From an uncultured Bacteroidales bacterium (lineage in GTDB: Bacteria > Bacteroidota > Bacteroidia > Bacteroidales > Bacteroidaceae): a stretch of DNA of 36,901 nucleotides. The notes beneath the pieces were generated by a model, which was not told the origin of the DNA, ran no database searches, and saw only the letters and a list, made by a program, of their open reading frames with translations. Position numbers and translations under genes: made by a program. Location of the stretch: NCBI GenBank assembly GCA_902791675.1, contig CADAWW010000008.1, positions 1-36,901 on the forward strand, written 5' to 3'. How positions within the stretch are numbered: position 1 is the stretch's first letter; every line of letters begins with the position of its first letter. Positions 6,328 through 15,500 of this stretch are shown here, piece after piece.

Positions 6328-7230
6328 ATGAATTTAATTTTTATTGCAGTAATCGTCTTGGGAGTGATTGGACTAGTTTCTGCACTGGTTCTTTTCATCA
6401 TTTCCAATAAGTTTGCTGTACATGAAGATCCACGCATTGCGCAGGTTTCAGAAGTGCTGCCTCAGGCTAATTGCGGTGGTTGCGGCTATCCTGGCTGTTC
6501 AGGTTTTGCTGCTGCTTGTGTTAAAGCTGCCGATGCTGGAAGTTTAGAGGGCAAATTATGTCCCGTTGGTGGTCAGCCCGTAATGGAACAGGTAGCTGGA
6601 ATTCTTGGTCTTGCTGCTGTGGCAAGTGCTCCTAAGATTGCTGTTGTCCGTTGTAATGGAACATGTGAGAATCGTCCTCGAAACGCCAAGTTTGAAGGCG
6701 CCCAGAGTTGCCGTGTCCAGCAAATGACCGGCTTAGGTGAAACCGCATGCGGCTATGGATGTCTGGGGTGTGGCGATTGTGTGAAGAAGTGTCAGTTTGA
6801 TGCACTCAAAATGGATCCTGTCACAGGCCTTCCCGTTGTTGACGAAGAGAAATGTACAGCTTGTGGCGCTTGTTCAAAAGCATGTCCCAGAGGTATCATT
6901 GAAATTCGCCTGAAGGGTCCTAAGGGTCGAAGAGTAGTTGTTCTTTGTAACAACAAAGACAAGGGGGCCCTTGCTAATAAAGCATGTAAGGCTTCATGTA
7001 TAGGTTGCGGTAAATGCGTTAAGACCTGTGAAAAGTTTGAAGCTATAACACTTGAGAACAATCTGGCATATATTGATGCAGAGAAATGCAAAATGTGCAG
7101 AAAGTGCGAGGAAGCCTGTCCTAAGGGTGCTATCCACGCTTTCAATTTTCCTCCTCGCAAACCTAAAGCAGAGGAATCAACAATTCAGAATCCTCAGAAC
7201 CAGAATGTTGAACCCTCAAAAGCTGAATAA
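6328..7230 (+). CDS. rnfB: Rnf complex subunit B, multi-cluster ferredoxin-like electron entry subunit
   Basis: The 300-residue protein has one N-terminal membrane helix (about 2-26). A 4Fe-4S (Fes) domain follows with Cys49, 52, 57 and 78 (CGGCGYPGC and later LCP). Four CxxCxxCxxxC motifs come next, at about 145-155, 176-186, 224-234 and 254-264. It would accept electrons from reduced ferredoxin on the cytoplasmic face and pass them into the membrane complex. Enterobacterial RnfB has the Fes domain plus two ferredoxin motifs, so this is the longer, cluster-rich type known from anaerobes. The charged C-terminal tail (residues about 277-300) is low complexity. It ends 3 bp before rnfC. Confidence 0.97.
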   Translation: MNLIFIAVIVLGVIGLVSALVLFIISNKFAVHEDPRIAQVSEVLPQANCGGCGYPGCSGFAAACVKAADAGSLEGKLCPVGGQPVMEQVAGILGLAAVASAPKIAVVRCNGTCENRPRNAKFEGAQSCRVQQMTGLGETACGYGCLGCGDCVKKCQFDALKMDPVTGLPVVDEEKCTACGACSKACPRGIIEIRLKGPKGRRVVVLCNNKDKGALANKACKASCIGCGKCVKTCEKFEAITLENNLAYIDAEKCKMCRKCEEACPKGAIHAFNFPPRKPKAEESTIQNPQNQNVEPSKAE

Positions 7231-7233
7231 GAT

Positions 7234-8580
7234 ATGAAAACATTTCACATAGGCGGTGTACATCCCGCAGAGAATAAACTGTCTGCCGGCAGCCCTATTC
7301 GCGAGGCTGCTCTTCCCAAGCAAGCAGTTTTTAGTATGTTCCAACACATCGGTGCTCCAGCCAAACCTGTTGTTCAGAAAGGAGATGTGGTTAAGGTTGG
7401 TACCCTTTTGGCAGAAGCCGGAGGCTTTGTAAGTGCTCCTGTCTATAGTTCCGTTAGCGGTAAGGTGAATAAAATTGATGCAGTTCTGGATGCAAGTGGC
7501 ACCCGACGAATGGCGGTAATTATTGATGTGGAAGGCGATGATTGGGAAGAGAGTATCGACCGTTCAAAGGACCTCGTTCGTCTTTCTGATCGTCCTGAGC
7601 TTGATGCAAAAACAATAGTTGAGAAAATTAAGAACGCAGGTATTGTAGGCCTTGGCGGTGCTACCTTTCCTTGCCATGTAAAGCTAACTCCTCCTCCAGG
7701 TTGCAAAGCTGAATGCGTTATAATCAATGCTGTAGAATGTGAACCTTATCTAACTGCAGACCATAGACTTATGCTAGAGCATCCCGATGAGATTCTTGTA
7801 GGAGTTGATCTTATTATGAAAGCTGTCGGCGTTACCAAAGGATATGTTGGCATTGAGAACAATAAACCAGATGCAATCAAGTTAATGACAGAGAAATCCA
7901 AAGATTATCCTAATATCGAAATCGTTCCTCTGAAAGTTAAATATCCACAAGGTGGAGAAAAACAACTTATAGATGCAGTTGTTGGTCGTCAGGTTCCTGC
8001 ACCTCCTGCCATTCCTATTAATGTAGGTGCTGTCGTACAAAATGTAGGTACTGCATTCGCTATTTATGAAGCGGTAATGAAAAATAAGCCACTTATTGAC
8101 CGTATTATTACTGTTACAGGCAAAAGTGTTAAGAATCCCAGTAATCTTCTGGCTCGTTTAGGTACTTCTTTTCAACAATTAATAGACGAATGCGGAGGTG
8201 TGCCCGAAGATACGGGTAAGATTATCGGTGGCGGTCCCATGATGGGAAAGGCTTTGTTAAGCCTAGAAGTCCCCATGACCAAAGGTTCTAGCGGCCTGCT
8301 ACTCATGAATGAGAAAGAAGCCCGTCGTTCAGAGCCTCAGCCATGTATACGCTGTGCCAAGTGTGTAGGTGCTTGTCCTATGGGTCTTGAACCTTTTCTG
8401 CTGAGTAAGGTCTCTGCTATGGAAGAGTGGGAAATTGCTGAGAAGAATGACATTGTAAGTTGTATTGAGTGCGGAAGCTGTCAGTTTACTTGTCCTAGTA
8501 AACGTCCATTACTCGATATGATTCGTGTTGGTAAGACAACTGTTATGGGTATTATTCGAAGCAGAGCTTCTAAGAATTGA
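7234..8580 (+). CDS. rnfC: Rnf complex subunit C, NADH/FMN-binding subunit
   Basis: The 448-residue peripheral subunit passes electrons to NAD+. It has the N-terminal RnfC barrel-sandwich region (residues about 1-110, FHIGGVHPAENK start), the NADH/FMN-binding Rossmann-like region with GLGGATFPCHVKL near 140 and NAVECEPYLTADHRLM near 163, a SLBB-like stretch, and two C-terminal 4Fe-4S motifs: CIRCAKCVGACPMG from Cys371 and CIECGSCQFTCPSKRP from Cys410. The length matches the short Bacteroidetes form, which lacks the long Ala/Lys-rich C-terminal extension of gammaproteobacterial RnfC. The start lies 3 bp after the rnfB stop, indicating translational coupling. Confidence 0.97.
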   Translation: MKTFHIGGVHPAENKLSAGSPIREAALPKQAVFSMFQHIGAPAKPVVQKGDVVKVGTLLAEAGGFVSAPVYSSVSGKVNKIDAVLDASGTRRMAVIIDVEGDDWEESIDRSKDLVRLSDRPELDAKTIVEKIKNAGIVGLGGATFPCHVKLTPPPGCKAECVIINAVECEPYLTADHRLMLEHPDEILVGVDLIMKAVGVTKGYVGIENNKPDAIKLMTEKSKDYPNIEIVPLKVKYPQGGEKQLIDAVVGRQVPAPPAIPINVGAVVQNVGTAFAIYEAVMKNKPLIDRIITVTGKSVKNPSNLLARLGTSFQQLIDECGGVPEDTGKIIGGGPMMGKALLSLEVPMTKGSSGLLLMNEKEARRSEPQPCIRCAKCVGACPMGLEPFLLSKVSAMEEWEIAEKNDIVSCIECGSCQFTCPSKRPLLDMIRVGKTTVMGIIRSRASKN

Positions 8581-8621
8581 TAGTTGATTGTTTACTGTTT
8601 AGTGATTATTATTATAATACA

Positions 8622-9605
8622 ATGAAACCAATTATATCATTATCACCGCATGTTCACGGAGGGGATTCCGTGCAGAAGAATATGTATGGTGTATGTATTG
8701 CCTTAGTGCCGGCTCTTATTGCCAGCCTATGGTTTTTCGGTCTTGGAGCAGCCATTGTGCTTGTCACTTCTGTTGTCTCTTGTGTTTTCTTTGAGTGGGC
8801 CATTACAAAGTTTATTTTGCGTAGAAGCACCTGTACCATTTTAGATGGCAGTGCTATCCTTACGGGTCTGTTGTTAGGTTTTAATTTGCCCAGTAATCTA
8901 CCCATTTGGATTATTCTAATTGGCGCGCTCTTTGCTATTGGTGTAGGTAAGATGACTTTTGGCGGCCTTGGTCAGAATCCTTTTAACCCAGCCTTGGTCG
9001 GTCGTGTCTTTTTGCTCATTAGTTTTCCTGTTCAAATGACAACATGGCCAGAAGCTCATCAGACACTAGCATATACTGATGCAACCACTGCAGCTACTCC
9101 ATTGAGTATTATGCAAGAAGCCATTTCATCTGGTGACCCAAATGTTTTGGATAAGCTTCCCAGTTTTGAGGATATGTTCGTGGGGGTAACCGGTGGTTCT
9201 CTTGGTGAAGTAAGTGCCCTATGTTTACTTGTCGGCTGTCTGTTTATGTTATGGCGTAAGATTATTACCTGGCATATTCCGGTAAGCATTTTGTGTACAG
9301 TAGCCCTTTTTGCTGCCATTCTGCATGCTTGCAGTCCTGTTTATGCAATGCCTACACAAGTTCTCTGTAGTGGCGGTCTTATGTTAGGCGCCTGTTTCAT
9401 GGCAACAGATTATGTAACATCTCCCATGACAGCCAAAGGACAGATTATTTATGGTGTTTGTATAGGTATACTTACAGTTATTATACGTAACTGGGGTGCT
9501 TATCCTGAGGGCATGTCGTTTGCTATTCTCATTATGAATGCATTCACTCCTCTTATTAATACCTATTGTAAACCTCAAAGATTCGGAGAGGAGGTAAAAA
9601 AATGA
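8622..9605 (+). CDS. rnfD: Rnf complex subunit D, membrane flavoprotein
   Basis: The 327-residue integral membrane protein of the NqrB/RnfD family has many hydrophobic segments. It opens with the conserved PIISLSPHVHGGDSV segment and carries the covalent FMN attachment region TTAATPLS, with Thr159 the expected flavin-bearing residue. FGGLGQNPFNPALVGR near residue 110 is a further family signature. It helps form the ion-translocating core with RnfA, E and G. The ATG at 8622 was chosen: a reading frame opens at a TTG at 8577 inside rnfC, but the extra 15 residues are not family-like. It overlaps rnfG by 4 bp (ATGA). Confidence 0.97.
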   Translation: MKPIISLSPHVHGGDSVQKNMYGVCIALVPALIASLWFFGLGAAIVLVTSVVSCVFFEWAITKFILRRSTCTILDGSAILTGLLLGFNLPSNLPIWIILIGALFAIGVGKMTFGGLGQNPFNPALVGRVFLLISFPVQMTTWPEAHQTLAYTDATTAATPLSIMQEAISSGDPNVLDKLPSFEDMFVGVTGGSLGEVSALCLLVGCLFMLWRKIITWHIPVSILCTVALFAAILHACSPVYAMPTQVLCSGGLMLGACFMATDYVTSPMTAKGQIIYGVCIGILTVIIRNWGAYPEGMSFAILIMNAFTPLINTYCKPQRFGEEVKK

Positions 9606-10222
9606 AAAAACTTAAATCTACATGGTATAATATGGCCGGTGTACTTACCGGAATTGCTCTGGTTGCCGGTGCTGCTCTCGCCTCGGTCAACGAGTTGACT
9701 AAGGATACCATTCAGCAACTGAAAGAGAAGAGTGAGCAGGATGCTATTGCTAAAGTTCTGGGTGGTGGCGATGTAATGGTGCAGCAGATAGACACAGTTA
9801 TCTATGATAATTGCAATTTTATTGTTATGAATGCTGGCGAGAAAGGTGTTGCCATAAAGGCTGTCGACCCTCAGAATGCAAGTTTTGGTGGAGGACTAAC
9901 TATTATGGTAGGTATTGATCCTAATGGTGTAGTCTTAGGATATAGCATACTTGAGACGCATGAGACACCAGGTCTTGGTGCCAAAGCCAGTGAATGGTTC
10001 CAGAAAGGTCAGAAGGGTGATATCATCGGACGTAATCTTACTGAAAAAGAACTCACAGTCAGTAAGGATGGTGGAGATGTTGATGCTATCACAGCCAGCA
10101 CGATTACCTCACGTGCTTTCCTTCGTGCAGTAAATGCCGCTAATCAGGCTTATCACCAAACATTGGACAAGGATGACAATGCTGATGGTGTTAGTGGAGC
10201 CAGTCAACAGAAAAATAATTAA
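9602..10222 (+). CDS. rnfG: Rnf complex subunit G, covalent FMN subunit
   Basis: The 206-residue protein has one N-terminal membrane helix (about residues 10-30, MAGVLTGIALVAGAALASV) and an extracytoplasmic FMN-binding domain. HETPGLGAKASEWF near 120 and DAITASTITSRAF near 161 are family signatures; Thr167 should carry FMN through a phosphoester bond, a modification that requires the flavin transferase ApbE, which is not encoded in this window. The C-terminal tail is short, charged and low complexity. It starts inside the rnfD stop codon (ATGA overlap). Confidence 0.96.
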   Translation: MKKLKSTWYNMAGVLTGIALVAGAALASVNELTKDTIQQLKEKSEQDAIAKVLGGGDVMVQQIDTVIYDNCNFIVMNAGEKGVAIKAVDPQNASFGGGLTIMVGIDPNGVVLGYSILETHETPGLGAKASEWFQKGQKGDIIGRNLTEKELTVSKDGGDVDAITASTITSRAFLRAVNAANQAYHQTLDKDDNADGVSGASQQKNN

Positions 10223-10228
10223 TTAAGG

Positions 10229-10236
10229 TAAGGAGG
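10229..10236 (+). promoter_or_regulatory. Strong Shine-Dalgarno (TAAGGAGG) for rnfE
   Basis: TAAGGAGG is fully complementary to a typical 16S rRNA 3' end and sits 7 nt before the ATG at 10244. Most genes here lack such a site, as is usual for Bacteroidetes. Its spacing favours the ATG at 10244 over the one at 10253. Confidence 0.75.
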
Positions 10237-10243
10237 AAACGTT

Positions 10244-10825
10244 ATGAATAATATGAAAGTTCTACTGAATGGAATTGTTAAGGAGAATCCTACCTTTGTG
10301 CTTCTCCTGGGTATGTGTCCTACATTGGGAACTACCAGCAGTGCTCTTAATGGAATGAATATGGGACTTGCTACCACAGCTGTTCTTATTTTCAGTAACC
10401 TTATAATATCTCTTATCAAGAATCTCATCCCTGATATGGTACGAATACCGTCATTCATTGTGGTGATCGCTTCTTTGGTAACTATTCTGCAAATGCTTAT
10501 TAAAGCCTATGCACCGGAGGTTGATGCAAGTCTTGGCCTATTTATTCCTCTGATAGTGGTAAACTGCATTATTTTGGGTCGTGCCGAAGCTTTTGCCGCT
10601 AAAAACTCTGCCGTCAGCAGTATCTTCGATGGCATTGGCATGGGACTCGGATTTACCATTGCCCTTACATTATTAGGTGCTGTCCGTGAAATTTTGGGAA
10701 CCGGAAAGATATTTTCCTTTACGCTCTTCCCAGAGAATTATGGTGCTCTTGTATTTGTATTGGCTCCTGGAGCCTTCATAGCTCTTGGTTACCTTATTGC
10801 TCTAGTCAACAAGATAAAATCATAA
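10244..10825 (+). CDS. rnfE: Rnf complex subunit E, integral membrane subunit
   Basis: The 193-residue, highly hydrophobic protein has about six membrane segments and the RnfA/RnfE family core: NPTFVLLLGMCPTLGTTSSA near the N-terminus and IPLIVVNCIILGRAEAFAA near residue 103. The conserved cysteines (in LGMCPTLG and VVNCIILG) are the ones thought to hold an iron-sulfur centre between RnfA and RnfE within the membrane. It works as a pseudo-symmetric partner of RnfA in the electron and ion path. Length is typical. It follows rnfG by 21 bp. Confidence 0.96.
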   Translation: MNNMKVLLNGIVKENPTFVLLLGMCPTLGTTSSALNGMNMGLATTAVLIFSNLIISLIKNLIPDMVRIPSFIVVIASLVTILQMLIKAYAPEVDASLGLFIPLIVVNCIILGRAEAFAAKNSAVSSIFDGIGMGLGFTIALTLLGAVREILGTGKIFSFTLFPENYGALVFVLAPGAFIALGYLIALVNKIKS

Positions 10826-10850
10826 ATAATAATTGTCAAATCGATATAAT

Positions 10851-11471
10851 ATGGCATACTTTCTTATATTTATCACAGCGATATTTGTTAACAATATTGT
10901 CCTGTCGCAGTTTTTGGGAATCTGTCCGTTCCTTGGCGTTAGCAAGAAGGTAGATTCTGCTATTGGTATGGGTGCCGCCGTAGCCTTTGTTCTTACCCTT
11001 GCTACCATCGTTACCTATCTGATTCAGAAGTATGTACTGGAAGCTTTTGGCTTGGAGTACCTTCAGACTATCGCTTTTATCCTTGTTATTGCAGCTTTAG
11101 TGCAGATGGTTGAGATTATCTTAAAGAAGTCTGCTCCTGCGTTGTATCAGGCGCTGGGTGTTTTTCTTCCTCTTATTACTACTAACTGTTGTATTCTTGG
11201 TGTTGCTATTTTGGTAGCTAACGGAACATACGCTTCACAGGGATTGGAGCCCAACCTGCTGACTGGTGTTGTCTTTGCTCTAAGCACAGCAATCGGTTTT
11301 GCTTTAGCTTTGATTGTATTTGCCGGCATTCGCGAACATCTTAGTATGATGAACGTTCCTAAAGGTGTTCAGGGTATGAGCATTGCTTTGGTAACGGCAG
11401 GCTTACTGGCAATGGCCTTCATGGGATTCAGTGGTGTGGACAATGGACTAAAGACTCTGTTTGGGCTATAA
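10851..11471 (+). CDS. rnfA: Rnf complex subunit A, integral membrane subunit
   Basis: The 206-residue membrane protein is homologous to RnfE, with NNIVLSQFLGICPFLGVSKK near residue 14 and LPLITTNCCILGVAILVAN near residue 104; the cysteines in these two segments match the paired positions in RnfE. The ATG at 10851 was chosen over an in-frame TTG at 10833, since MAYFLIFITAIFVNNIVLSQ is the family start. This is the last rnf gene and no clear terminator follows, so some read-through into galE 70 bp downstream is possible. Confidence 0.96.
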   Translation: MAYFLIFITAIFVNNIVLSQFLGICPFLGVSKKVDSAIGMGAAVAFVLTLATIVTYLIQKYVLEAFGLEYLQTIAFILVIAALVQMVEIILKKSAPALYQALGVFLPLITTNCCILGVAILVANGTYASQGLEPNLLTGVVFALSTAIGFALALIVFAGIREHLSMMNVPKGVQGMSIALVTAGLLAMAFMGFSGVDNGLKTLFGL

Positions 11472-11541
11472 CGTCTAATTTCGGCAAACTGTCTTAAGTG
11501 AGGATATATTTAATTTAAATTGTATAATTATAATAATCAAT

Positions 11542-12555
11542 ATGAATATTCTATTAACAGGTGGTGCGGGTTATATCGGTAGCCACACCCTAATCGAGTT
11601 AGATAAGGCTGGTCATAGCGTAGTAGTAGTTGATAACTTCTATAATTCACAACCAGAGGCCATTCGTCGTGTTGAGAAAATTATCGGTCATAAGGTTACC
11701 CTTATCGAGGCTGACATCCGTGATCGTGTAGCTATGGATAAAGTTTTCACAGATCATAAGATAGATGCTGTTATCAATTTCGCTGGGCTTAAGGCAGTGG
11801 GCGAATCTGTTGCCAAACCTCTGATGTACTATGAAACCAACATGAATGGTGTTTTTGTTCTGCTTGACGTAATGCGCCAGCATGGTTGTAAGAATATCAT
11901 ATTCTCTTCCAGTGCTACCGTATATGGTGATCCTGCCATCATTCCTATTACTGAAGAATGTCCTAAGGGACAATGCACCAATCCATATGGATGGACTAAA
12001 TCCATGATTGAGCAAGTTCTAATGGATGTTCAGAAGGCAGATCCAGAATGGAATGTGGTTCTTCTGCGCTATTTTAATCCAATCGGTGCTCATGAATCTG
12101 GCCTGATAGGAGAGAATCCTAATGGTATTCCAAATAATCTGATGCCATATATTACACAAACAGCCATTGGTATTCGTAAAGAATTAGGCGTCTTTGGCGA
12201 TGATTATGATACTCCCGACGGTACTGGAGTTCGTGATTATATTCATGTTGTTGACTTAGCTAACGGTCACGTTTGTGCGCTCAAGGCTATTCAGGAAAAC
12301 AAGGGCCTGGCCATTTATAATTTAGGTACTGGTCATGGGTATTCTGTTTTGGATGTTGTTAAGGCTTTTGAAAAGGCTAATGGCCTAAAGGTTCCTTATG
12401 TCATAAAACCTCGTCGTCCGGGTGATATTGCCACCTGTTATTGTAATCCTGCAAAAGCTAAGGCAGAATTAGGTTGGGAAGCAAAGTTTGGCATTGAGGA
12501 AATGTGTCGTGACTCTTGGAATTTCCAGAAGAACAATCCTAATGGTTACGAATAA
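11542..12555 (+). CDS. galE: UDP-glucose 4-epimerase
   Basis: The 337-residue short-chain dehydrogenase/reductase-type protein interconverts UDP-glucose and UDP-galactose with bound NAD+. It has the Rossmann loop TGGAGYIGSH at 6-15, NFAGLKAVGES near 80, the SSSATVYGDP segment with the catalytic Ser near 122-132, and the YxxxK pair in PYGWTKSMIE (Tyr149 and Lys153, the same numbering as the E. coli enzyme). RYFNPIGAHESG and GVRDYIHVVDLA are further GalE signatures. Length and order are normal. It lies between the rnf operon and a secreted peptidase gene without obvious functional linkage. Confidence 0.96.
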   Translation: MNILLTGGAGYIGSHTLIELDKAGHSVVVVDNFYNSQPEAIRRVEKIIGHKVTLIEADIRDRVAMDKVFTDHKIDAVINFAGLKAVGESVAKPLMYYETNMNGVFVLLDVMRQHGCKNIIFSSSATVYGDPAIIPITEECPKGQCTNPYGWTKSMIEQVLMDVQKADPEWNVVLLRYFNPIGAHESGLIGENPNGIPNNLMPYITQTAIGIRKELGVFGDDYDTPDGTGVRDYIHVVDLANGHVCALKAIQENKGLAIYNLGTGHGYSVLDVVKAFEKANGLKVPYVIKPRRPGDIATCYCNPAKAKAELGWEAKFGIEEMCRDSWNFQKNNPNGYE

Positions 12556-12582
12556 TGTATATAACCTTATTTCAAATATTTT

Positions 12583-15500
12583 ATGAAAAGAATTGTTTTT
12601 ACATTTATCTTAGCTGCATTGTTTTCCTTTATGGCAAATGCTGAGTCTGTTAGTAAGTCTGAGGCTTTTAACATAGCTCAGCAGTATTTGATTTCAAAGG
12701 GGAAGATACTAAACCAAGGCAGGACACCTTATCGTTCTGTTAGGAGTGTAGCAGGAGAGCCCCAGAGTGCTTATTACTATGTGTTCAATGCTGAGGGCGG
12801 AAATGGGTATGTTATTGTTTCGGGTGATGATCGTACACCAGAGATTCTTGGTTACGTAGACAATGGTTCTTTCGATGAAGATGCTATTCCGGAGAACATG
12901 AAGTCGTGGCTGCAGTTGTATGTTGACCAGATTAAATTTTTGGCAGACAACGACATAACCGTTGACAAGCATGCTATAAGAGCACGAAAGATGACCCGCT
13001 CAACTCGTCATAGCATACCAGTGCTTATAAATTCGCGCTGGGATCAGGGACAGCCATATAATATTACTTGTCCTTATTATTATTTAGAAGATGATGAGAA
13101 AGAGGCAACAGCTCTTCCAAAGAAGACAGGTCCTGCAGCTGGATGTGTGGCTACTGCTATGGCTCAGGTGGTTAACTTCTATAAGTTTCCTGCTAAGACA
13201 AAAGCTATTATCCCGGCATATAGTATTACATACACATCAAAGAAAAACGGTTCTCAGAAGACAGTTTCGCAGAAAGCTATTCCTCGTAATACTCTTATTG
13301 ACTGGGATAATATTTGCGATACATACAGCTGGCCAAGTGGACACATAGCAAATAAACAGGATTCTGCTGTTGCTAATCTGATGCATATGTGCGGACAGGC
13401 TGTTCAAATGCATTACGGTCCGTCTTCAGGTGCCGTTACCTCTAATGCAAAAGACGTTTTTGTCAATATGTTTGGTTTCGATGACAGTGCTTATTGGGTT
13501 GACCGTAGCAGTTGCAGTATTGATGAATGGTTTGATCTTATTTACAATGAGTTGAATTCCGGTTTTCCCGTTCTATTTAATGGTCACTCTTCTGGTGGTG
13601 GCCATGCGTTTGTTATAGACGGTTTCGACGGTGAACAACTTTTTCATGTTAACTGGGGATGGGGCGGAGGCTCAGACGGGTGGTTCCTTATCGGTATCCT
13701 TAATCCTGGCGATAATAGCGGTATTGGAGCAAGCAGCAGTAGCGATGGTTACAGTATGAGCCAAGGAGCTCTTTTCAATCTTCGTCTACCTGATAATGTC
13801 AGGACAGAAAAATCAACATGTATGACCATTCACGATATTACAGTTTCTGGAACTACTATCTCCGGTAAATTCCTTAATTGGACCGGTGCCACTAACAGTT
13901 TCAATACTGGTATTGTTAAGATCAACGATGACAACTCTCTCTCCTTAGTAGGTGCTTCTCAGACCATCACAGATATGAGTAAGAATACATATAATACCAA
14001 GAGCTTTAACATAAAGGGACGTTTGCAGCCAGGTACGTATCGCCTTTCTCCTGCCAGCAAACTTACAGCTAACAAAATCTGGCGCCCTGAATTAGACCTT
14101 AAGCGTAACTATATTCTTGCCGAGGTGGATGAAGCAAAGAACATAACCCTTACTTACGTAAAACCGGTAGAAGATATTAGTGTAGATACTATAGTTTTCC
14201 CAGGCACTTTGGCTGTTGACGAGACGCAAGAAGTTAAAGTTACCTTCCGTAATCATGCCGATGAGTTTTCGCATACATGTTATCTCTTTATTGGTAAAAC
14301 AAATACAAAGGAGGATTCTAAGAGTCATTCTATTGTGAATATAAAGGAAGGTGGTACAGCTGAAGTCTCTTTCTTCTTCAAGCCTTCAGAAACCGGAATT
14401 TATAATATTTGGATATGTCGTGGTAGCGATGGCTCAAATGTATTGGGACAGACCACAATGGAGGTCGTCCCTGCAGCTCAGGCACATAAAGCAAGTTTAA
14501 CAGTCACTGGATTTACCATCCACAATGCCACTAGCAATATTGTTTATGGTAACAAACTAATCGGTACCGTTTCGATTAGAAATACCGGTAAAGAAGCTTT
14601 CCATGATCATATTAAACTGCAAGTGTGGAGACAACCTAAGGGAAGCAATACAGCCTGGAGTTCTACGTCAAGTGGTGTAGAGATGTCTATTGAACCTGGC
14701 AAGACGTCAACAGCATCCTTCCAGTTCAACAATCTTAACTTTGATGATACCTATCATATAGCTGTATCAAATTCTGCTGCTAATATTTCTGGTGGTGGCA
14801 TTTGGGATCACAGTTGGGTGCCCAAGGCCGGTATCCTATACTGGAAGAGCAGTGGATTGGTTGTAGGTCAGGCATCAAAAGGTATCCTTTCAGCTCCCGC
14901 ATCTGCCATTGCTACATATATTAGCAATGTTGCAGTATCACGTATGGCATCAAATAAGAATCCTAATACTATCTATTACTTTAAGGATTGTACACGTATT
15001 CCCACAGGTACTGTAACGGAAGCAAATATGGTTGTTGACGGTTCTGCCAATGTGGTTAATTTATATTCTGAGCATCCGTATTATGTTCCAGATTATTTTG
15101 AAGCTGATACTGCATACTTCCATTATACATTCCCTGCAGAAGCAGAAACCGGTATCGGATGGCATGCTTTTACATTGCCTTTTACTCCAGAATCAATTTC
15201 TAGAGGAGAGTTTACCTATGAACTGAACGATTCTCTGAACCATTTCTGGATATATGAGTTTTCCGCAATAACTGATGAAGGTAATCCAATCTTTACACCT
15301 GCTAAGGAATTACGTGCGAATACTCCTTATCTTATTGCTTGCGACAGTCTGTTCCGCGGACTCACTATTACTTTTACTGGCTACAAACAACCATTCTATA
15401 CCACTGGTTCGGATAGAATGATTATCAGCAGCGATACGTATAATTTGTTTGGGTCCACCTATCAACCTTCATTGAAAAATGTATATATGTTGAATGCCGA

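Noticed and set aside
6792..7160. A 122-codon minus-strand frame inside rnfB
   Set aside because: It is antisense to the Fe-S motifs of a clearly coding gene and has no family resemblance.
8577..8621. TTG start for rnfD within the end of rnfC
   Set aside because: The extra 15 residues are not family-like; the ATG at 8622 starts on the conserved segment.
11647..12015. A 122-codon minus-strand frame inside galE
   Set aside because: Shadow of the GalE coding frame.
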